Assembly (NCBI GenBank): GCA_942636505.2
Contig: CALOGB020000126.1
Coordinates: forward strand, 124,001-188,000
DNA: 64,000 nt
Direction: 5' to 3'
DNA from: an uncultured bacterium
GTDB taxonomy: Bacteria; Pseudomonadota; Alphaproteobacteria; Sphingomonadales; Sphingomonadaceae
Below, piece by piece: positions 46,321 to 55,277 of the stretch. The translations under genes and the position numbers were made by a program. Under the pieces are notes generated by a model, which did no database searches, was not told the DNA's origin, and saw only the letters and a list, made by a program, of their open reading frames with translations. Each line of letters starts with the position of its first letter. Positions within the stretch are counted from its first letter, which is position 1.

Positions 46321-47625
46321 ATGATGAAGACGACTGCGCTCGCATTTTTAGGGCTGGCACTCGCCGGGTGTGCGTATCCGTATACGCCCCCTGCCCTTGC
46401 GCCGATTACTGCACCTGCTCCGACCACGATGGCGGCGGCTGCGATGCCGGGCGAGGTCCGGGCGCCGGTCACGATCCTCGTGTCGATCGACGGGTTTCGG
46501 CCGGATTATCTCGACCGGGGGGTAACGCCCAACCTCAACCGGCTGCGTGCGGGCGGGGTGTTCGCGAGCATGCGGCCGTCGTTTCCGAGCATCACCTTTC
46601 CCAATCACTGGACGCTGGTGACCGGGCTGCGGCCCGACCGCAGCGGGATCGTCGGGAACAGGATGGAGGATCCGGCGCGGCCGGGTGAGACGTTCACGAT
46701 GGCGGCGGACGATCCGTTCTGGTGGAGCGAGAGCTCGCCGATCTGGGTCGACGCGGAGAAGGCGGGGATCCGGACAGCGACGATGTTCTGGCCGGGCGCG
46801 AACGTCGCGGTGGGCGGCAAGGTTAAGCCCGACAGCCATGGCGCGATCGAGGGCGGGACGCGGCCGGAGGACTGGCAGCAGTTCAACCAGCAGGTATCGG
46901 GGACGCAGCGCGTCAACGCGGTGCTCGACTGGATGCGGCGGCCTGCCGCCATACGTCCCAAGCTGGTGACTCTTTATTTCGATACGGTCGACAGCGCGGG
47001 TCATGCGGGTGGGCCGGACAGCACTGGGGTGACGCAGGCGGTGGCGGATGTCGATGCGAGCATCGGCGCGCTGGTCGATGGGCTGGCCGCGCTGGGGCAG
47101 CGGGCGAACCTGGTGATCGTTGCGGACCACGGGATGGCTGCGACTAGCAGTACGCGAGTCGTGGCGCTGGATACGATCGCAGACAAGGCGGACTATCGCA
47201 CCGTCGAGACGGGGCCGTATGCGACGTTGTTCGCGGTGCCGGGGCATGAGGCGGCGCTGGAGGCGCGATTGCTCAAGCCCCACGATCACCTGCAATGCTG
47301 GCGCAAGGGGGAGATCCCGGCGCGGTTCCATTATGGGCGCAATCCGCGCGTGCCGAGCTATCTGTGCCTCGCCGATGTCGGCTGGCGGGTCGATCCGAGT
47401 GCGCCGACCAAAGCTTCGGTCGGCGGGATGCATGGCTATGACAACATGGCGCCGGAGATGCGCGCGCTGTTCATCGCCAACGGCCCTGCGTTCGTGGCGG
47501 GCAAGACGATTGCGAGCTTCGACAATGTCGCGATCGAGCCTTTGTTGCGGGATTTGATCGGGTTGCCGGCCGAGGCGGGGCTGGACGGCACCGACGCACC
47601 CTTCCAGAAGGTGCTGCAACGATAA
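46321..47625 (+). CDS. NPP-type nucleotide pyrophosphatase/phosphodiesterase lipoprotein
   Basis: Alkaline-phosphatase-superfamily phosphodiesterase (434 aa). The N-terminus has a lipobox (LALAGC), so it is a lipoprotein. Metal and nucleophile motifs of the NPP group are complete: SIDGFRPDYL (first Asp), FPSITFPNHWTLVTG with nucleophile T92, YFDTVDSAGH (Asp and His), VADHGM (Asp-His) and GGMHGYDN (last His). It should hydrolyse nucleotide or sugar-nucleotide diesters in the periplasm. Eleven bases separate it from the MaoC gene, so the two are probably cotranscribed. Confidence 0.93.
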   Translation: MMKTTALAFLGLALAGCAYPYTPPALAPITAPAPTTMAAAAMPGEVRAPVTILVSIDGFRPDYLDRGVTPNLNRLRAGGVFASMRPSFPSITFPNHWTLVTGLRPDRSGIVGNRMEDPARPGETFTMAADDPFWWSESSPIWVDAEKAGIRTATMFWPGANVAVGGKVKPDSHGAIEGGTRPEDWQQFNQQVSGTQRVNAVLDWMRRPAAIRPKLVTLYFDTVDSAGHAGGPDSTGVTQAVADVDASIGALVDGLAALGQRANLVIVADHGMAATSSTRVVALDTIADKADYRTVETGPYATLFAVPGHEAALEARLLKPHDHLQCWRKGEIPARFHYGRNPRVPSYLCLADVGWRVDPSAPTKASVGGMHGYDNMAPEMRALFIANGPAFVAGKTIASFDNVAIEPLLRDLIGLPAEAGLDGTDAPFQKVLQR

Positions 47626-47636
47626 GAGGAGAGGCT

Positions 47637-48098
47637 ATGCAGTATTTCGAGGATATCGAGGTCGGTCGGACCGCGTCGTTCGGCTCCTATGCCGTCACGC
47701 GCGAGGAGGTGATGGACTTCGCCGCGAAATACGATCCGCAGCCGTTTCACCTGTCCGACGAGGCGGCCGCGCAGACGCACTTCGGGCGGTTGTCAGCGAG
47801 CGGCTGGCATACGTGCGCGATGGTGATGTCGATGGTGGTCGCGAACCTGAAGGAGAACCAGCAGGCGGGGCTCGGGTCGCCTGGGATCGACGAGTTGAAG
47901 TGGGTGAAGCCGGTGTATCCGGGGGACATTCTGCGCTGCGAGACCGAGATCCTGGAGAAGCGGGTGTCGGCGAGCCGGCCGGAGATGGGGATCTTCAAGA
48001 GCCGGATGCGGGTGTTCAATCAGGACGACGTGATGGTGATGACGTTCGTGTCGAACGGCCTCGTCGCGACGCGCCCTGCTGGGACGCCGACCGGTTGA
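47637..48098 (+). CDS. MaoC-family (R)-hydratase/dehydratase
   Basis: Hot-dog fold protein of 153 residues. The hydratase 2 motif is present: EEVMDFAAKYDPQPFHLSDEAA with the D-x-x-x-x-H catalytic pair (YDPQPFH), then SGWHTCAMVMSM and PVYPGDILRCETEI. It would hydrate or dehydrate an enoyl thioester, for example in acyl-CoA or branched-acid metabolism. GGAGAGG precedes the ATG. The partner enzyme and substrate are not shown by the neighbours. Confidence 0.9.
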   Translation: MQYFEDIEVGRTASFGSYAVTREEVMDFAAKYDPQPFHLSDEAAAQTHFGRLSASGWHTCAMVMSMVVANLKENQQAGLGSPGIDELKWVKPVYPGDILRCETEILEKRVSASRPEMGIFKSRMRVFNQDDVMVMTFVSNGLVATRPAGTPTG

Positions 48099-48182
48099 TC
48101 GGCGGTCTATTGCCCCTCAAGATATCCGGCTTTTGCTCTGACGTTGGTGTTCAACCCGAAGGTGCGGAGGAGAGAAAATTTG

Positions 48183-48350
48183 TTCACGCGGAGACGCGGA
48201 GACGCGGAGGGATTTAGGATGGCAGAGCTTCGTCGTGAACTTCACTGTCGCGATGAGTGGACTGCGCCTTTCCTAAACTACTCTCCGCGTCTCCGCGTCT
48301 CCGCGTGAAAAACTAATCCTTCTCTTCGCGCCTTCGCGCCTTCGCGTGAA
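48183..48350. repeat. Three copies of a modular 27-bp repeat made of 8-mers
   Basis: A 27-base unit at 48183-48209 has a perfect inverted copy at 48283-48309, 73 bases away. Read on the plus strand, the right unit is CTCCGCGT, CTCCGCGT, CTCCGCGTGAA. A third unit at 48324-48350, in the same direction, is CTTCGCGC, CTTCGCGC, CTTCGCGTGAA. The plan is the same but the 8-mer differs at two positions, and it changes in all repeats together. Confidence 0.9.
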
Positions 48351-48365
48351 CCAAACCTGCTCTAC

Positions 48366-49100
48366 TTATTGCGCCGGACGACCGCCGCCGCGGTTGCCAC
48401 CGCCCTGACGTCCGCCACCGAAGCGCTGTCCGCCACCGAAGCGCTGGCCGCCGCCGCCGCGATTGCCTCGGAACGCGCCGTCGCCACGATTGCCGCGGAA
48501 GCCGCCTTGGGCCTGAGGTTGCTGCGGGTTGGTGACCTGGCCGGGTTGAGCGGGCTGGCCGGGCTGACCGCGATCGGGGCCACGGCCGCGATCCCAGCCT
48601 TGGCCGAGACCTCGCCCGGGACGGCCGTTGCCGAACTGGCCCTGACCGGGGGTGCCGGGGTTGCCCTGGTAGCCCGGACGGCTGCCACGCCAGCCGCCGT
48701 CTCGGCCGCCATTGCCGCGGTTGCCGAAGCCTCCCCAGTTGCCGTGACCGCCGTCGTTGTGGTTGCCGCGATACTGCTGGCGGCCCTGCCAATAGCGCTG
48801 CTGATCGCCGTTCCAGCGGTGCGGGCGGCGGTAGCGATCGTAGACGTACACGCCCGAGCCGGGATAATAATAATCGCCGCTCCAGCCGTAATAGGAGTTC
48901 AGGCCGCCATAGCCTGCGAAGCCATCATAGCCGCCGCCGTAGCCTGCACCGTAATAGCCGTCGCCGTAGCCACCACCGTAATAGGGGTCGCTGGCATAGC
49001 CGACGCCCGCGCCGCCATAGCCGTAACCATCAGTGCAGCCTGCGACGCCTAGTCCGAGACCCAAGGCTAGGCCGATAATGCCGAAGCGCTTCATAAACAT
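48366..49100 (-). CDS. Gly/Arg/Tyr-rich surface lipoprotein
   Basis: A protein of 244 residues. The signal ends in a lipobox (LGLGVAGC), so it should be lipidated. The rest is low complexity: a Gly/Tyr-rich first part (GYGYGGAGVGYASDPYYGGG), a short ordered piece (GVYVYDRYRRPHRW, RYWQGRQQYRG), and a Gly/Arg/Gln/Asn-rich tail (FRGNRGDGAFRGNRGGGG, GQRFGGGQRFGGGR). No enzyme motif is visible. It may be a cell-envelope or matrix protein. GGGAGA lies before the ATG at 49100; a second ATG is two codons later. Confidence 0.8.
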   Translation of the reverse strand: MFMKRFGIIGLALGLGLGVAGCTDGYGYGGAGVGYASDPYYGGGYGDGYYGAGYGGGYDGFAGYGGLNSYYGWSGDYYYPGSGVYVYDRYRRPHRWNGDQQRYWQGRQQYRGNHNDGGHGNWGGFGNRGNGGRDGGWRGSRPGYQGNPGTPGQGQFGNGRPGRGLGQGWDRGRGPDRGQPGQPAQPGQVTNPQQPQAQGGFRGNRGDGAFRGNRGGGGQRFGGGQRFGGGRQGGGNRGGGRPAQ

Positions 49101-49249
49101 GGAAAGTCTCCCGTACGTGGAGAGCGGACACAACGCGCCGCCATTCATCGCATAACGGAGTCGGTATGTCGCAAGTTCCATGAATGGGGTCTGACGGGGT
49201 TTCGTCTGGTGGTAAGCGCCTGTGCGCACGGGGCGCCCTCCCCTTGCTG

Positions 49250-49325
49250 TTCCCTCGCGAACGCAGGGGTCCAGGGTAGCGGTATGCTACGGTATTTAGC
49301 TGGGCCCCCGCGTCCGCGTGGGAAC
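49250..49325. repeat. Palindromic repeat pair, family B
   Basis: TTCCCTCGCGAACGCAGGGG-TCCAGGG (49250-49276) faces GCTGGGCCCCCGCGTCCGCG-TGGGAAC (49299-49325). The left unit is almost identical to that at 38551-38576. It lies between apt and the Gly-rich lipoprotein gene. Confidence 0.8.
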
Positions 49326-49356
49326 GAGGCCGGGGGCTTTCGCGGCAAGCGCGCGG

Positions 49357-49905
49357 TCAGTGCCCGGGGAAGTGGATTAGGGCGGTTGCTTCGATGCCAT
49401 CCGAGCGGAGCGCTTCTGCTCCGCCGAGGTCGGGAAGGTCGACCAGGAACTGTGCTTGCGTGACCACCGCGCCGGCCTTGTGGAGGAGGCGGACGGCGGC
49501 GCGGGCGGTGCCGCCGGTGGCGATCAGGTCGTCGACCAGCAGGACGCGTGCGCCGGGGGCGAAGGCGTCGGCGTGGATCGCGATGCGGTCGGTGCCGTAT
49601 TCGAGCGCGTAGTCTTCGGCGATGGTGGCGCCTGGGAGCTTGCCGTCCTTGCGGATCAGCAGGACGCCGGCCTTGAGTGGTGCGGCGAGCGCGGCGGCGA
49701 AGAGGAAGCCGCGTGCTTCGATGCCGGCGACCAGATCGACGGGGCCGGAGACCGCCGCGACCATCCGCTCGATCGCGGTCGCCCAACCTTGCGGGTCGAG
49801 CAGTAAAGTCGTGATGTCGCGGAACTGGATGCCTGGCTTGGGAAAGTCCGGGATGGTGCGGATCAGCGCTTTCAGGTCGGCGTTGCGCTCGTTGGTCTCG
49901 GACAT
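49357..49905 (-). CDS. apt: Adenine phosphoribosyltransferase
   Basis: Salvages adenine with PRPP to AMP. A protein of 182 residues. Type I PRTase features: IPDFPKPGIQFRDIT at the N-terminus, GIEARGFLFAAALA, the flexible loop LIRKDGKLPGATIAEDYALEYG, and the PRPP loop VLLVDDLIATGGTA. ATG at 49905. It lies 145 bases downstream of petC on the same strand, separate in function from the bc1 genes. Cytoplasmic. Confidence 0.97.
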   Translation of the reverse strand: MSETNERNADLKALIRTIPDFPKPGIQFRDITTLLLDPQGWATAIERMVAAVSGPVDLVAGIEARGFLFAAALAAPLKAGVLLIRKDGKLPGATIAEDYALEYGTDRIAIHADAFAPGARVLLVDDLIATGGTARAAVRLLHKAGAVVTQAQFLVDLPDLGGAEALRSDGIEATALIHFPGH

Positions 49906-50050
49906 GGGCGTTCCCTTCTCCGCGCAGCGGCGGCGGACGTGCCGAGACGCGGTGCTGCGCGACGGCCAAAACGAAAGCGGCGGATCAGGCTGTTCGCCCG
50001 TCCGCCGCTCCCTCTATCCGTGCGCCCTTACTGCGGGAGCCCGGCCATCA

Positions 50051-50893
50051 TCAATGCTTAACGTCGCGCCAAACGTTCTGGTACGCGCCCCAGGCGAGGC
50101 CGCAGAAGATCAGGATGAAGATGATCGACGCGAACCCGGCGGCATGGCGTGCCTCGAGGTTAGGCTCGGCGGTCCAGGTCAGGAACGCGGAAACGTCGGT
50201 CGACATCTGCTCCTTCGTTGCCTTGGTCCCGTCCGCATAGGCGACCTGACCATCCGACGTCAGCGGTGGCGGCATCGCGATGTTGAGGTTCGCGAAATAC
50301 GGGTTGTAGTGGAGCCCGGTCGGCGTCTTGATGTCCGGGAACTCCTTCAGCAGCGCGGCGGGCTGCGTCGTGTAGCCGGTCAGCAGCGAATGGACATAGG
50401 CGGTGCCGTCCTCGCGCGCCTTGGTGATCAACGAGAGATCGGGCGGCAGAGCGTTGTTGTTCGCGGCGCGCGCGGCGATCTCGTTGGCGAACGGCGACGG
50501 GAAGTGATCCGACGGGATATTCTTGCGCGTTGCCGGCTCGCCGGTTTCCGGGTTGATCGACGGCTGCTCGATCACCCACTGGTTGGCGATCGCCTTAACC
50601 TCGGGGTCGGTATAGCCGATCTTGGTCAGGTCGCGGAACGACACCAGCCGCAGCGAGTGGCAGGCCGAGCAGACTTCCTTGTAGACCTGAAACCCGCGCT
50701 GCAGCTGGCGACGGTCGAACTTGCCGAACACGCCGTTGGAGGCGAGCTCGAGTTCCTTCGGGTGCTTGTGCGCGACGCTCTCGGCGGTCGGCGCGACGGG
50801 ATCGGTGATGACCCCCGCGACGCTGCCGAAGAGCGCGATGCCGAGCACCAGCACGAAGGCCGCGCCGACGATGGAGGCGATGAGACGAACCAT
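50051..50893 (-). CDS. petC: Cytochrome c1 of the bc1 complex
   Basis: Membrane-anchored c-type cytochrome of complex III (280 aa). An N-terminal export segment (IASIVGAAFVLVLGIALFG) precedes the haem-binding CSACH near residue 77, and the distal Met ligand is in NIAMPPPL. A C-terminal helix (GFASIIFILIFCGLAWGAY) anchors it. It passes electrons from the Rieske protein to cytochrome c. Third gene of petABC, 21 bases after petB. Confidence 0.97.
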   Translation of the reverse strand: MVRLIASIVGAAFVLVLGIALFGSVAGVITDPVAPTAESVAHKHPKELELASNGVFGKFDRRQLQRGFQVYKEVCSACHSLRLVSFRDLTKIGYTDPEVKAIANQWVIEQPSINPETGEPATRKNIPSDHFPSPFANEIAARAANNNALPPDLSLITKAREDGTAYVHSLLTGYTTQPAALLKEFPDIKTPTGLHYNPYFANLNIAMPPPLTSDGQVAYADGTKATKEQMSTDVSAFLTWTAEPNLEARHAAGFASIIFILIFCGLAWGAYQNVWRDVKH

Positions 50894-50914
50894 GTGTGTG
50901 TCCTCGAGTTCGTA

Positions 50915-52246
50915 TCAGTGCGCGGCGTGCGGCGCGGAGTGCGCACCATGCGACGTGGGCGCCGTCGACAGCGCGGTGTGGGCCGGGCTGGTGCCACCAT
51001 GCTTGTTCAGCACGGCCTCGGTGATCGAGTTGGGCAGCGGCCGCGGACGCTCGGACCGCGAGATCAGCGGCAGGATGATCAGGAAATGCGCGAAATAATA
51101 GGCCGCGCAGATCTGGCTGAGGATCACGTAGAACGCGTTCGCCGGGGCGCCACCGCAATAGCCAAGCACGAAGATGTCGGCGACCAGCACCCAGAACGCG
51201 ATCCGCGCCTTGGGACGATAGTTCATCGAGCGGACCGGCGAGCTGTCGAGCCAGGGGAGGAAGAACAGCAGCAGGATCGAGCCGAACATCGCCAGCACGC
51301 CCCAGAGCTTCGCCGGCAGGATGAAGTCCGCGGTGAAGGCGCGCAGGATCGCGTAGAACGGCCAGAAATACCATTCGGGGACGATGTGTGCGGGCGTCGA
51401 GAGCGGGTTCGCCGGGATGTAGTTGTCCGGGTGGCCGAGATAGTTCGGGAAGAAGAACAGCAGGCTGGCGAAGATCAGCATGAAGATGCCGAGCCCGAAG
51501 CCATCCTTGGCCGTATAGTACGGATGGAACGGGACGGTGTCCTGCTCGCCCTTCACGTCGACGCCGGTCGGGTTGTTCGAGCCCGGGATATGCAGCGCCC
51601 AGATGTGCAGGATGATGACGCCCGCGATCACGAACGGCAGCAGGTAATGCAGCGAGAAGAAGCGGTTGAGCGCGGCGTTGTCCGGCGCGAATCCACCGAG
51701 CAGCCAGATGCGGATGGTATCGCCGACCAGCGGGATCGCCGAGAAGAACCCGGTGATGACCTGCGCGCCCCAGAAGCTCATCTGGCCCCAGGGCAGCACA
51801 TAGCCCATGAACGCGGTCGCCATCATCAGCAGGAAGATGACGACGCCGAGCAGCCAGACCATCTCGCGCGGCGCCTTGTACGAGCCGTAATAGAGCCCGC
51901 GGAAGATGTGCGTGTAGACGACGATGAAGAACATCGAGGCGCCGTTCGCGTGGGCGTAGCGCAGGAACCAACCCGCGTTGACGTCGCGCATGATGCTCTC
52001 GACCGAGTCGAACGCGACCGCGCCGTTGGCGGCGTAGTGCATCGCCAGGACGATGCCGGTGACGATCTGGATCGCCAGCGCGGCGCCGGCGAGCACGCCG
52101 AAGTTCCAGAAGTAATTGAGGTTGCGCGGGACGGGATAGCCGCCGCCGAGTGAATTGTAGACGAGCCGGGGAACGGGAAGCCGTTCATCCAGCCACCGCG
52201 TCAGCGGCAGCTTCGGTTCGTATTGCTTGGCCCAGGGAAAGCTCAT
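50915..52246 (-). CDS. petB: Cytochrome b of the bc1 complex
   Basis: Eight-helix membrane subunit of complex III (443 aa) carrying the two b haems. Haem-ligand His pairs are in [15 protein letters not shown] and [18 protein letters not shown]. The Qo site has [14 protein letters not shown] and the [14 protein letters not shown] segment (the PEWY motif). The C-terminal 45 residues are a His/Ala-rich tail ([13 protein letters not shown]), which is unusual and probably disordered. It lies nine bases after petA. Confidence 0.97.
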   Translation of the reverse strand: MSFPWAKQYEPKLPLTRWLDERLPVPRLVYNSLGGGYPVPRNLNYFWNFGVLAGAALAIQIVTGIVLAMHYAANGAVAFDSVESIMRDVNAGWFLRYAHANGASMFFIVVYTHIFRGLYYGSYKAPREMVWLLGVVIFLLMMATAFMGYVLPWGQMSFWGAQVITGFFSAIPLVGDTIRIWLLGGFAPDNAALNRFFSLHYLLPFVIAGVIILHIWALHIPGSNNPTGVDVKGEQDTVPFHPYYTAKDGFGLGIFMLIFASLLFFFPNYLGHPDNYIPANPLSTPAHIVPEWYFWPFYAILRAFTADFILPAKLWGVLAMFGSILLLFFLPWLDSSPVRSMNYRPKARIAFWVLVADIFVLGYCGGAPANAFYVILSQICAAYYFAHFLIILPLISRSERPRPLPNSITEAVLNKHGGTSPAHTALSTAPTSHGAHSAPHAAH

Positions 52247-52255
52247 GGTCGTTCC

Positions 52256-52840
52256 TCAGCCTACCGTGACGACGGTGTCGGAGTTGAAGGCATAGTCCGG
52301 AACGTGGAGGTTCGACGGAGCGGGGCCTTTGCGGATGCGCGCGGCGGTGTCGTAGGCCGAACCGTGGCACGGGCAGAAATAGCCGCCGAACGGCCCTTTG
52401 TTCTCGCCCTCGCCCGCGCCGAGCGGAACGCAGCCGAGATGCGTGCAGACGCCCAGCGTGATCAGCCAGTTCTTCTTGCCCGCCTTGGTGCGCTGTTCCA
52501 GCGTCTGCGGATCGCGCAGCGTCGAGATGTCGACCGCGTCGGCTTCCGAGATTTCCTTCGGTGTCAGGTTGCGCACGAACAGCGGCTGCTTGCGGAAGCT
52601 GGTCTTGATCGCCTGGCCGGGAAGGATCTTCGACAGGTCGATCTCGGTGGTCGACTGTGCGAGCACGTCTGCCGAGGGGTTCATCTGGTTGATCAGCGGC
52701 AGGACGATCGCGACCGCGCCTACCCCTGCAAACGAGACGGCGGCGATGTTGATGAAATCACGGCGGCGAGGATCATGGGCCTCTTCGTGAAACGGCTCTG
52801 GCGATTCGCCGGGAGGAACCATGTCGTCGACTGTCGCCAT
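52256..52840 (-). CDS. petA: Rieske iron-sulfur subunit of the bc1 complex
   Basis: A protein of 194 residues with a twin-arginine-type anchor (DPRRRDFINIAAVSFAGVGA) and a periplasmic Rieske domain with the two cluster motifs CTHLGC and CPCHGS (two Cys and two His ligands, plus the disulfide Cys pair). It accepts electrons from ubiquinol at the Qo site. First gene of the petABC operon; trmL diverges from it. Confidence 0.97.
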   Translation of the reverse strand: MATVDDMVPPGESPEPFHEEAHDPRRRDFINIAAVSFAGVGAVAIVLPLINQMNPSADVLAQSTTEIDLSKILPGQAIKTSFRKQPLFVRNLTPKEISEADAVDISTLRDPQTLEQRTKAGKKNWLITLGVCTHLGCVPLGAGEGENKGPFGGYFCPCHGSAYDTAARIRKGPAPSNLHVPDYAFNSDTVVTVG

Positions 52841-53025
52841 TCATCTCGCCCTTGCACGTTATTTTTTTCGTGGCCTGGCGGGGCTTCCGGTTTCGACGAA
52901 CCATGGCCCAACCTGCCCGACCGTCCCCACGGAGGCTGCGCTTTGATAGACGGCGGGGTGCGGGTTTGCCAACTGCATTTTGCTTTGGGTTACCACCTGG
53001 CCCCCGGCGCGCTAAGGGATCGGGC

Positions 53026-53475
53026 ATGAGAATTGCCCTCTATCAGCCCGATATCGCCGGAAATGTCGGCGCGATCCTGCGGACCGCCGCGTGCATGGGG
53101 ATCGGCGTCGACCTGATCGAACCGATGGGATTCACCTGGAGCGAGAAGGCGGTGGCGCGCTCGGGGATGGATTATGTGGGGGCGGTCGACGTGGTGCGGC
53201 ATGTCGATTGGGACGCGTTCCTGGGGCAGGTGCAGGGGCGGATCGTGTTGCTGACCACCAAGGGTGCGGTGCGGCTGGATGTCGCCGAGTTTCGCGAGGA
53301 CGACGTGTTGCTGATGGGGAGCGAGGGGACTGGGGTGCCGGAGGACGTGCACGCGCGCGCCGATGTGCGGGTGCTGATCCCGATGCGGCCGGGGTTGCGG
53401 TCGATGAACATTTCCGTGGCGACGGGGATCGTTGCGGCGGAGGCGTTGCGGCAGACGGGCGGCTGGCCGAGCTGA
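53026..53475 (+). CDS. trmL: tRNA (cytidine/uridine-34-2'-O)-methyltransferase
   Basis: Small SPOUT-class methylase (149 aa). It starts MRIALYQPDIAGNVGAILRT, giving the N-terminal motif with the catalytic Arg, and has the knot motifs LLMGSEGTGVPEDV and VLIPMRPGLRSMNISVA (key PMRPGLRSMN, SxN). It methylates the wobble nucleotide of tRNA-Leu isoacceptors with S-adenosylmethionine. ATG 53026 is chosen because the family begins exactly here, although the frame is open further upstream. Stand-alone gene followed by a repeat element. Confidence 0.94.
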   Translation: MRIALYQPDIAGNVGAILRTAACMGIGVDLIEPMGFTWSEKAVARSGMDYVGAVDVVRHVDWDAFLGQVQGRIVLLTTKGAVRLDVAEFREDDVLLMGSEGTGVPEDVHARADVRVLIPMRPGLRSMNISVATGIVAAEALRQTGGWPS

Positions 53476-53632
53476 TCCTCCCCGGCACGGGGAGGGGGAC
53501 CGTGCGAAGCATGGTGGAGGGGGTTCACCGCGAACACACCGCTTCGTCATCACAACCGTACCGCTCGTGGAACTCCCCCTCCACCCTTCGGCCAAGTAGC
53601 CGAACGGTCCCCCTCCCCGTTCCGGGGAGGAT
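53475..53632. repeat. Palindromic element, family C
   Basis: Begins at the trmL stop with TCCTCCCCGGCACGGGGAGG and ends with CCGTTCCGGGGAGGA at 53632. The inner left GGTGGAGGGGG and right CCCCCTCCACC arms are present. The centre (53525-53570) is unlike the other copies. It fills the trmL-hemF gap. Confidence 0.85.
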
Positions 53633-53649
53633 TTGGTAGAGAGCCGCCC

Positions 53650-54492
53650 ATGACCGATCTCGACCCCCAGCAAGCCGCCGCCCGAACCTGGTTCGAATCC
53701 CTGCGCGACCGTATCTGCGCGGAGTTCGAGGCGATCGAGCGGGAGGCCGGCTCCGACGCCAGCTTCGAATACACGCCGTGGGATCGGATCGATCCATCTG
53801 GCGAACCGGGCGGTGGCGGCGTGCGCGGCGTCATGAAGGGCAAGGTGTTCGAGAAGGTCGGCGTCAACGTCTCGACCGTCGGCGGCACGTTCGAAGGGGA
53901 CTTCGCCAAGTCGATCCACGGTGCGGGGGACGACCCGCGGTTCTTCGCAACCGGGATCAGCCTGGTCGCACACATGACCAACCCGCACGTGCCGGCGGTG
54001 CACATGAACTGCCGCTTCCTCAACACCACCAAGCGCTGGTTCGGCGGTGGCGGCGATCTCAATCCACCGCTGCCGATCGAGGAGGATACCGCCGACTTTC
54101 ACGCGACGATGAAGGCGGCGTGCGACGCGCACGATCCGGCGCATTACGAGCGGTTCAGGGACTGGGCGGAGACGTATTTCCACATCCCGCATCGGAAGGT
54201 GAGCCGCGGTGTCGGCGGGATTTTCTTCGACCATCTCGATGGCGATTTCGAGGCCGACTTCGCTTTCACACGCGATGTCGGCGAGGCGTTCCTCGATGCC
54301 TATCCGCGGATCGTGCGGCGGCGGATGGATACGCCGTTCGATGCGGCCGACGAGGCGCGGATGCTCGAATGGCGCGGGCGCTATGCCGAGTTCAACCTCG
54401 TCTATGACCGGGGGACGCTGTTCGGCCTGAAGACGGGTGGCAACATCGACGCGATCCTGATGAGCCTGCCGCCTCGCGCTACGTGGTCGTGA
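53650..54492 (+). CDS. hemF: Oxygen-dependent coproporphyrinogen III oxidase
   Basis: Haem biosynthesis: oxidative decarboxylation of coproporphyrinogen III (280 aa). Conserved pieces: GGGGVRGVMKGKVFEKVGVN (key GVxxxMKGxVFEKxGVN), GISLVAHMTNPHVPAVHMN (catalytic Asp lies later, VHMNCRFL), WFGGGGDLNPPLP, KVSRGVGGIFFDHLDGDFE, and the C-terminal EFNLVYDRGTLFGLKTGGNI. GAGAG precedes the ATG. A GNAT gene starts five bases downstream. Confidence 0.97.
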   Translation: MTDLDPQQAAARTWFESLRDRICAEFEAIEREAGSDASFEYTPWDRIDPSGEPGGGGVRGVMKGKVFEKVGVNVSTVGGTFEGDFAKSIHGAGDDPRFFATGISLVAHMTNPHVPAVHMNCRFLNTTKRWFGGGGDLNPPLPIEEDTADFHATMKAACDAHDPAHYERFRDWAETYFHIPHRKVSRGVGGIFFDHLDGDFEADFAFTRDVGEAFLDAYPRIVRRRMDTPFDAADEARMLEWRGRYAEFNLVYDRGTLFGLKTGGNIDAILMSLPPRATWS

Positions 54493-54496
54493 TCCA

Positions 54497-55090
54497 GTGG
54501 CGCTGATCCCGGTTGCCGACGACGTCCTCGCGACGATCGTCACGACGCTGGAGATGCGGACGCGGCCACCGCTGCGGCCGAGCCTGGGATCGCGGTTGCG
54601 GCTGGTGCGGTGGGAGCGGCCGGCGCTCGAAAAATACCGCGCGCTGTTCCGGCGGGTGGGGAGCCCGTGGCTGTGGTTCTCGCGGCTGGTGATGGCGGAC
54701 GATGCGCTGGCGGCGATCGTCCATGATCCGGGAATCGCGGTGTATGCGGTGCTCGATCCGGGGGGGATCGAGGTCGGGATGCTCGAACTTGATTTCCGCG
54801 TGGCGGGGGCGTGCGAGATCTCGTATTTCGGGTTGGTTCCGGAGCTGGCCGGGCAAGGTCATGGGCGGTGGTTGATGGCCGAGGCTTGCGCACGCGCCTG
54901 GGCGAAGGGGGTTGAGCGGGTCTGGCTGCACACCTGCACGCTCGATCATCCTAGCGCGTTAGGGTTTTATCGGGCGCAGGGATTTGTGGCAGTGAAGCGG
55001 ACGATCGAGACGTTTCCCGACCCGCGGGCGTCTGGGTTGCTGCCGCCGGAGACGGCGCCGCAGATCCCGTATTTGGCGAAGCGGGGGTAG
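54497..55090 (+). CDS. GNAT-family N-acetyltransferase
   Basis: A protein of 197 residues with a GTG start five bases after hemF, so probably cotranscribed. GNAT features: VGMLELDFRVAGACEISYFGLVPELAGQGHGRWLM (motif A, key Q/R-x-x-G-x-G as GQGHGR), then WLHTCTLDHPSALGFYRAQGF (motif B). Its N-terminal 60 residues are Arg-rich and less typical. The substrate is unknown; a role in haem synthesis is not implied by the sequence. Confidence 0.88.
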   Translation: MALIPVADDVLATIVTTLEMRTRPPLRPSLGSRLRLVRWERPALEKYRALFRRVGSPWLWFSRLVMADDALAAIVHDPGIAVYAVLDPGGIEVGMLELDFRVAGACEISYFGLVPELAGQGHGRWLMAEACARAWAKGVERVWLHTCTLDHPSALGFYRAQGFVAVKRTIETFPDPRASGLLPPETAPQIPYLAKRG

Positions 55091-55151
55091 GCCTCAGCTA
55101 CCTCGTTGCCATACATCGGTTGTGCGCCGATCCCATTCGACCACATTCCCA

Positions 55152-55250
55152 CCCCGGCGGAGGCCGGGGTCCAATTGGGGGACGTTGCTAACTGGGCGCG
55201 GCGGCCGATTACTGCGACCTTTCCAATTGGGCCCCGGCCTCCGCCGGGGA
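55152..55250. repeat. Palindromic repeat pair, family A
   Basis: CCCCGGCGGAGGCCGGGG-TCCAATTGGG (55152-55179) and its inverted relative (55223-55250), with GTTGCTAAC just inside the left unit, as at 39887. It lies between the convergent GNAT and membrane-protein genes. Confidence 0.85.
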
Positions 55251-55277
55251 GGTGCTTTCGATCAGGCGGGCCCGCCC

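Noticed and set aside
48183..48350. Short CRISPR-like array
   Set aside because: Units are inverted as well as direct, spacers are not of equal length, and no cas gene is in the window.
49622..52153. An 843-codon open frame opposite apt and petCB
   Set aside because: Runs across three well-defined genes on the other strand; the composition is Arg/Asp/Glu-rich GC artefact.
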